A stretch of 64,000 bases of DNA from the NCBI RefSeq assembly GCF_052857255.1, contig NC_135497.1, positions 545,758,031 through 545,822,030 of the forward strand, given 5' to 3'. The position numbers and the translations under genes are program-made. Source of the stretch: Amblyomma americanum (taxonomy: Eukaryota > Arthropoda > Arachnida > Ixodida > Ixodidae). The notes below the pieces were generated by a model, which was not told the origin of the DNA, did no database searches, and saw only the letters and a list, made by a program, of their open reading frames with translations. Shown piece after piece: positions 63,251 through 64,000 of the stretch. Each line of letters opens with the position of its first letter. Within the stretch, counting starts at the first letter, position 1.

Positions 63251-64000
63251 TCCTCGGCCGATATTCTATCATCGGGCGCACGGGCCAACACGTGGTGATT
63301 CTGCATAATGTTGAGCAGAGCTTCCAGTTGATTTGCGCCGCAGCGCGATGCCGCTATCGCATTCACTGCTTCCCTCTGCACAGTCCATTTTAATTCTTGC
63401 GCGATTGCATGCTTCGTAGAGCTCGTCTCTCTATGTTCCTAGCCGTGAATGAACAAAGGTACAAAAATTTCATTCAAGTTGTTTTATTTATCTCTTTTTC
63501 ATGCAAAGAAGATAAGTTATAAAGCGGTAAATTTTCACTATATCGTTTTGTTTTGCCTTCATTGTATGGGCGCACGCAGACTCTTCCCCCTTAACGCCGC
63601 ATGTGCCAACGAAGCGACAGTCAGGGATCGCCAAATAATTCTCAGTAATAGCGTTTTTGACGCTCTGCCACCAAGCGGCAGCCTCGCGAAGAACATCGCT
63701 TCACGGAGTTGCCGCTAAACTATCTTCACTATTCTTGCGACTGTTCGCGTCGCGTTGAGAACCAACGCCAGATCCATATATTGCTTTGCTGGCCAAAGCA
63801 TATCTATGGACTGATAAGCTGAGACCGCAACTCATTTCACTCTTTCGCTCAGCGGCTGTAATGCGCGACGCGCACGCATCTACGCGCCGCAGATGCTCGG
63901 CATCAGGCATGCTTTAGGGCATCGGTGTTTATTGAACTTGGCGCCTAGCAGCAGACGACAGTAACTATTGTTGTCATGCTTTTTCCTTTCTTTTCCAATT
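63251..64000. other. Unassigned sequence
   Basis: No gene was recognised. A 69-codon minus-strand ORF at 63701-63910 has no motif. Confidence 0.35.

Overview
The window looks like nuclear DNA of a hard tick (Ixodidae, probably a metastriate genus) or a close chelicerate relative. There are no operons, Shine-Dalgarno sites or compact prokaryotic genes. It is almost wall-to-wall transposable elements (TEs), long (TA)n, (CA)n and (ATCC)n microsatellites, and tRNA-derived short repeats. The tick assignment rests on overall repeat character and remembered family resemblance, not on a search. No intact ordinary host gene was recognised. A few short exons (a signal-peptide-like one near 11.4 kb, the SWIM/YqaJ-like pieces at 28-30 kb, an ORF at 57.5-57.9 kb) are the only candidates for non-TE coding sequence, and the YqaJ pieces may also be TE-borne.

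Layout. 1-5 kb: three decayed minus-strand non-LTR retrotransposon (LINE) remnants and a folded-back mariner end. 5.4-5.7 kb: a perfect hairpin and a perfect palindrome. 6.3-8.8 kb: a 5'-truncated plus-strand LINE with an (ATCC)n tail. 9.9-10.1 kb: a LINE C-terminal zinc-finger scrap. 10.8-11.5 kb: a GC-rich stretch ending in a small signal-peptide-like ORF. 11.8-12.1 kb: a THAP-domain remnant fused to the 3' end of an RTE LINE. 12.25-14.05 kb: a nearly intact pogo/Tigger-type DNA transposon. 14.1-18.14 kb: a decayed minus-strand Ty3/Gypsy element with both LTRs. 18.15-22.86 kb: a decayed PIF/Harbinger element. 24.2-27.6 kb: a near full-length minus-strand jockey/CR1-like LINE. 27.9-30.2 kb: SWIM/YqaJ-like pieces. 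30.4-32.5 kb: an RTE LINE split by a Penelope-like foldback element. 32.5-33.6 kb: a mariner 3' half. 33.66-34.22 kb: a tandem repeat unit carrying a tRNA-like domain. 34.84-40.16 kb: a young Ty3/Gypsy retrotransposon with two identical 175-bp LTRs, inside a (TA)n tract. 40.88-48.44 kb: a 7567-bp PIF/Harbinger transposon with perfect 40-bp terminal inverted repeats (TIRs) and a TTA target duplication. 48.6-50.0 kb: a Penelope-like element with RT and GIY-YIG endonuclease. 50.1-50.7 kb: a second copy of the tRNA-containing tandem unit. 51-55.2 kb: a MITE and a mariner complex. 58.2-59.0 kb: a second Penelope-like foldback element. 59-64 kb: mostly unassigned, with a tRNA-like scrap and an RTE 3' end.

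Most noteworthy are the large Harbinger at 40.9-48.4 kb, the Penelope-type foldbacks, the long-TIR mariners and the tRNA-bearing tandem unit. The Harbinger encodes a DDE_4 transposase (minus strand, at least six exons) that converges with a MADF/BESS-type DNA-binding gene (plus strand). Its reading frames are broken mainly by single missing bases in homopolymers, and a similar break occurs in the young Gypsy element. That pattern fits assembly consensus error at least as well as decay.
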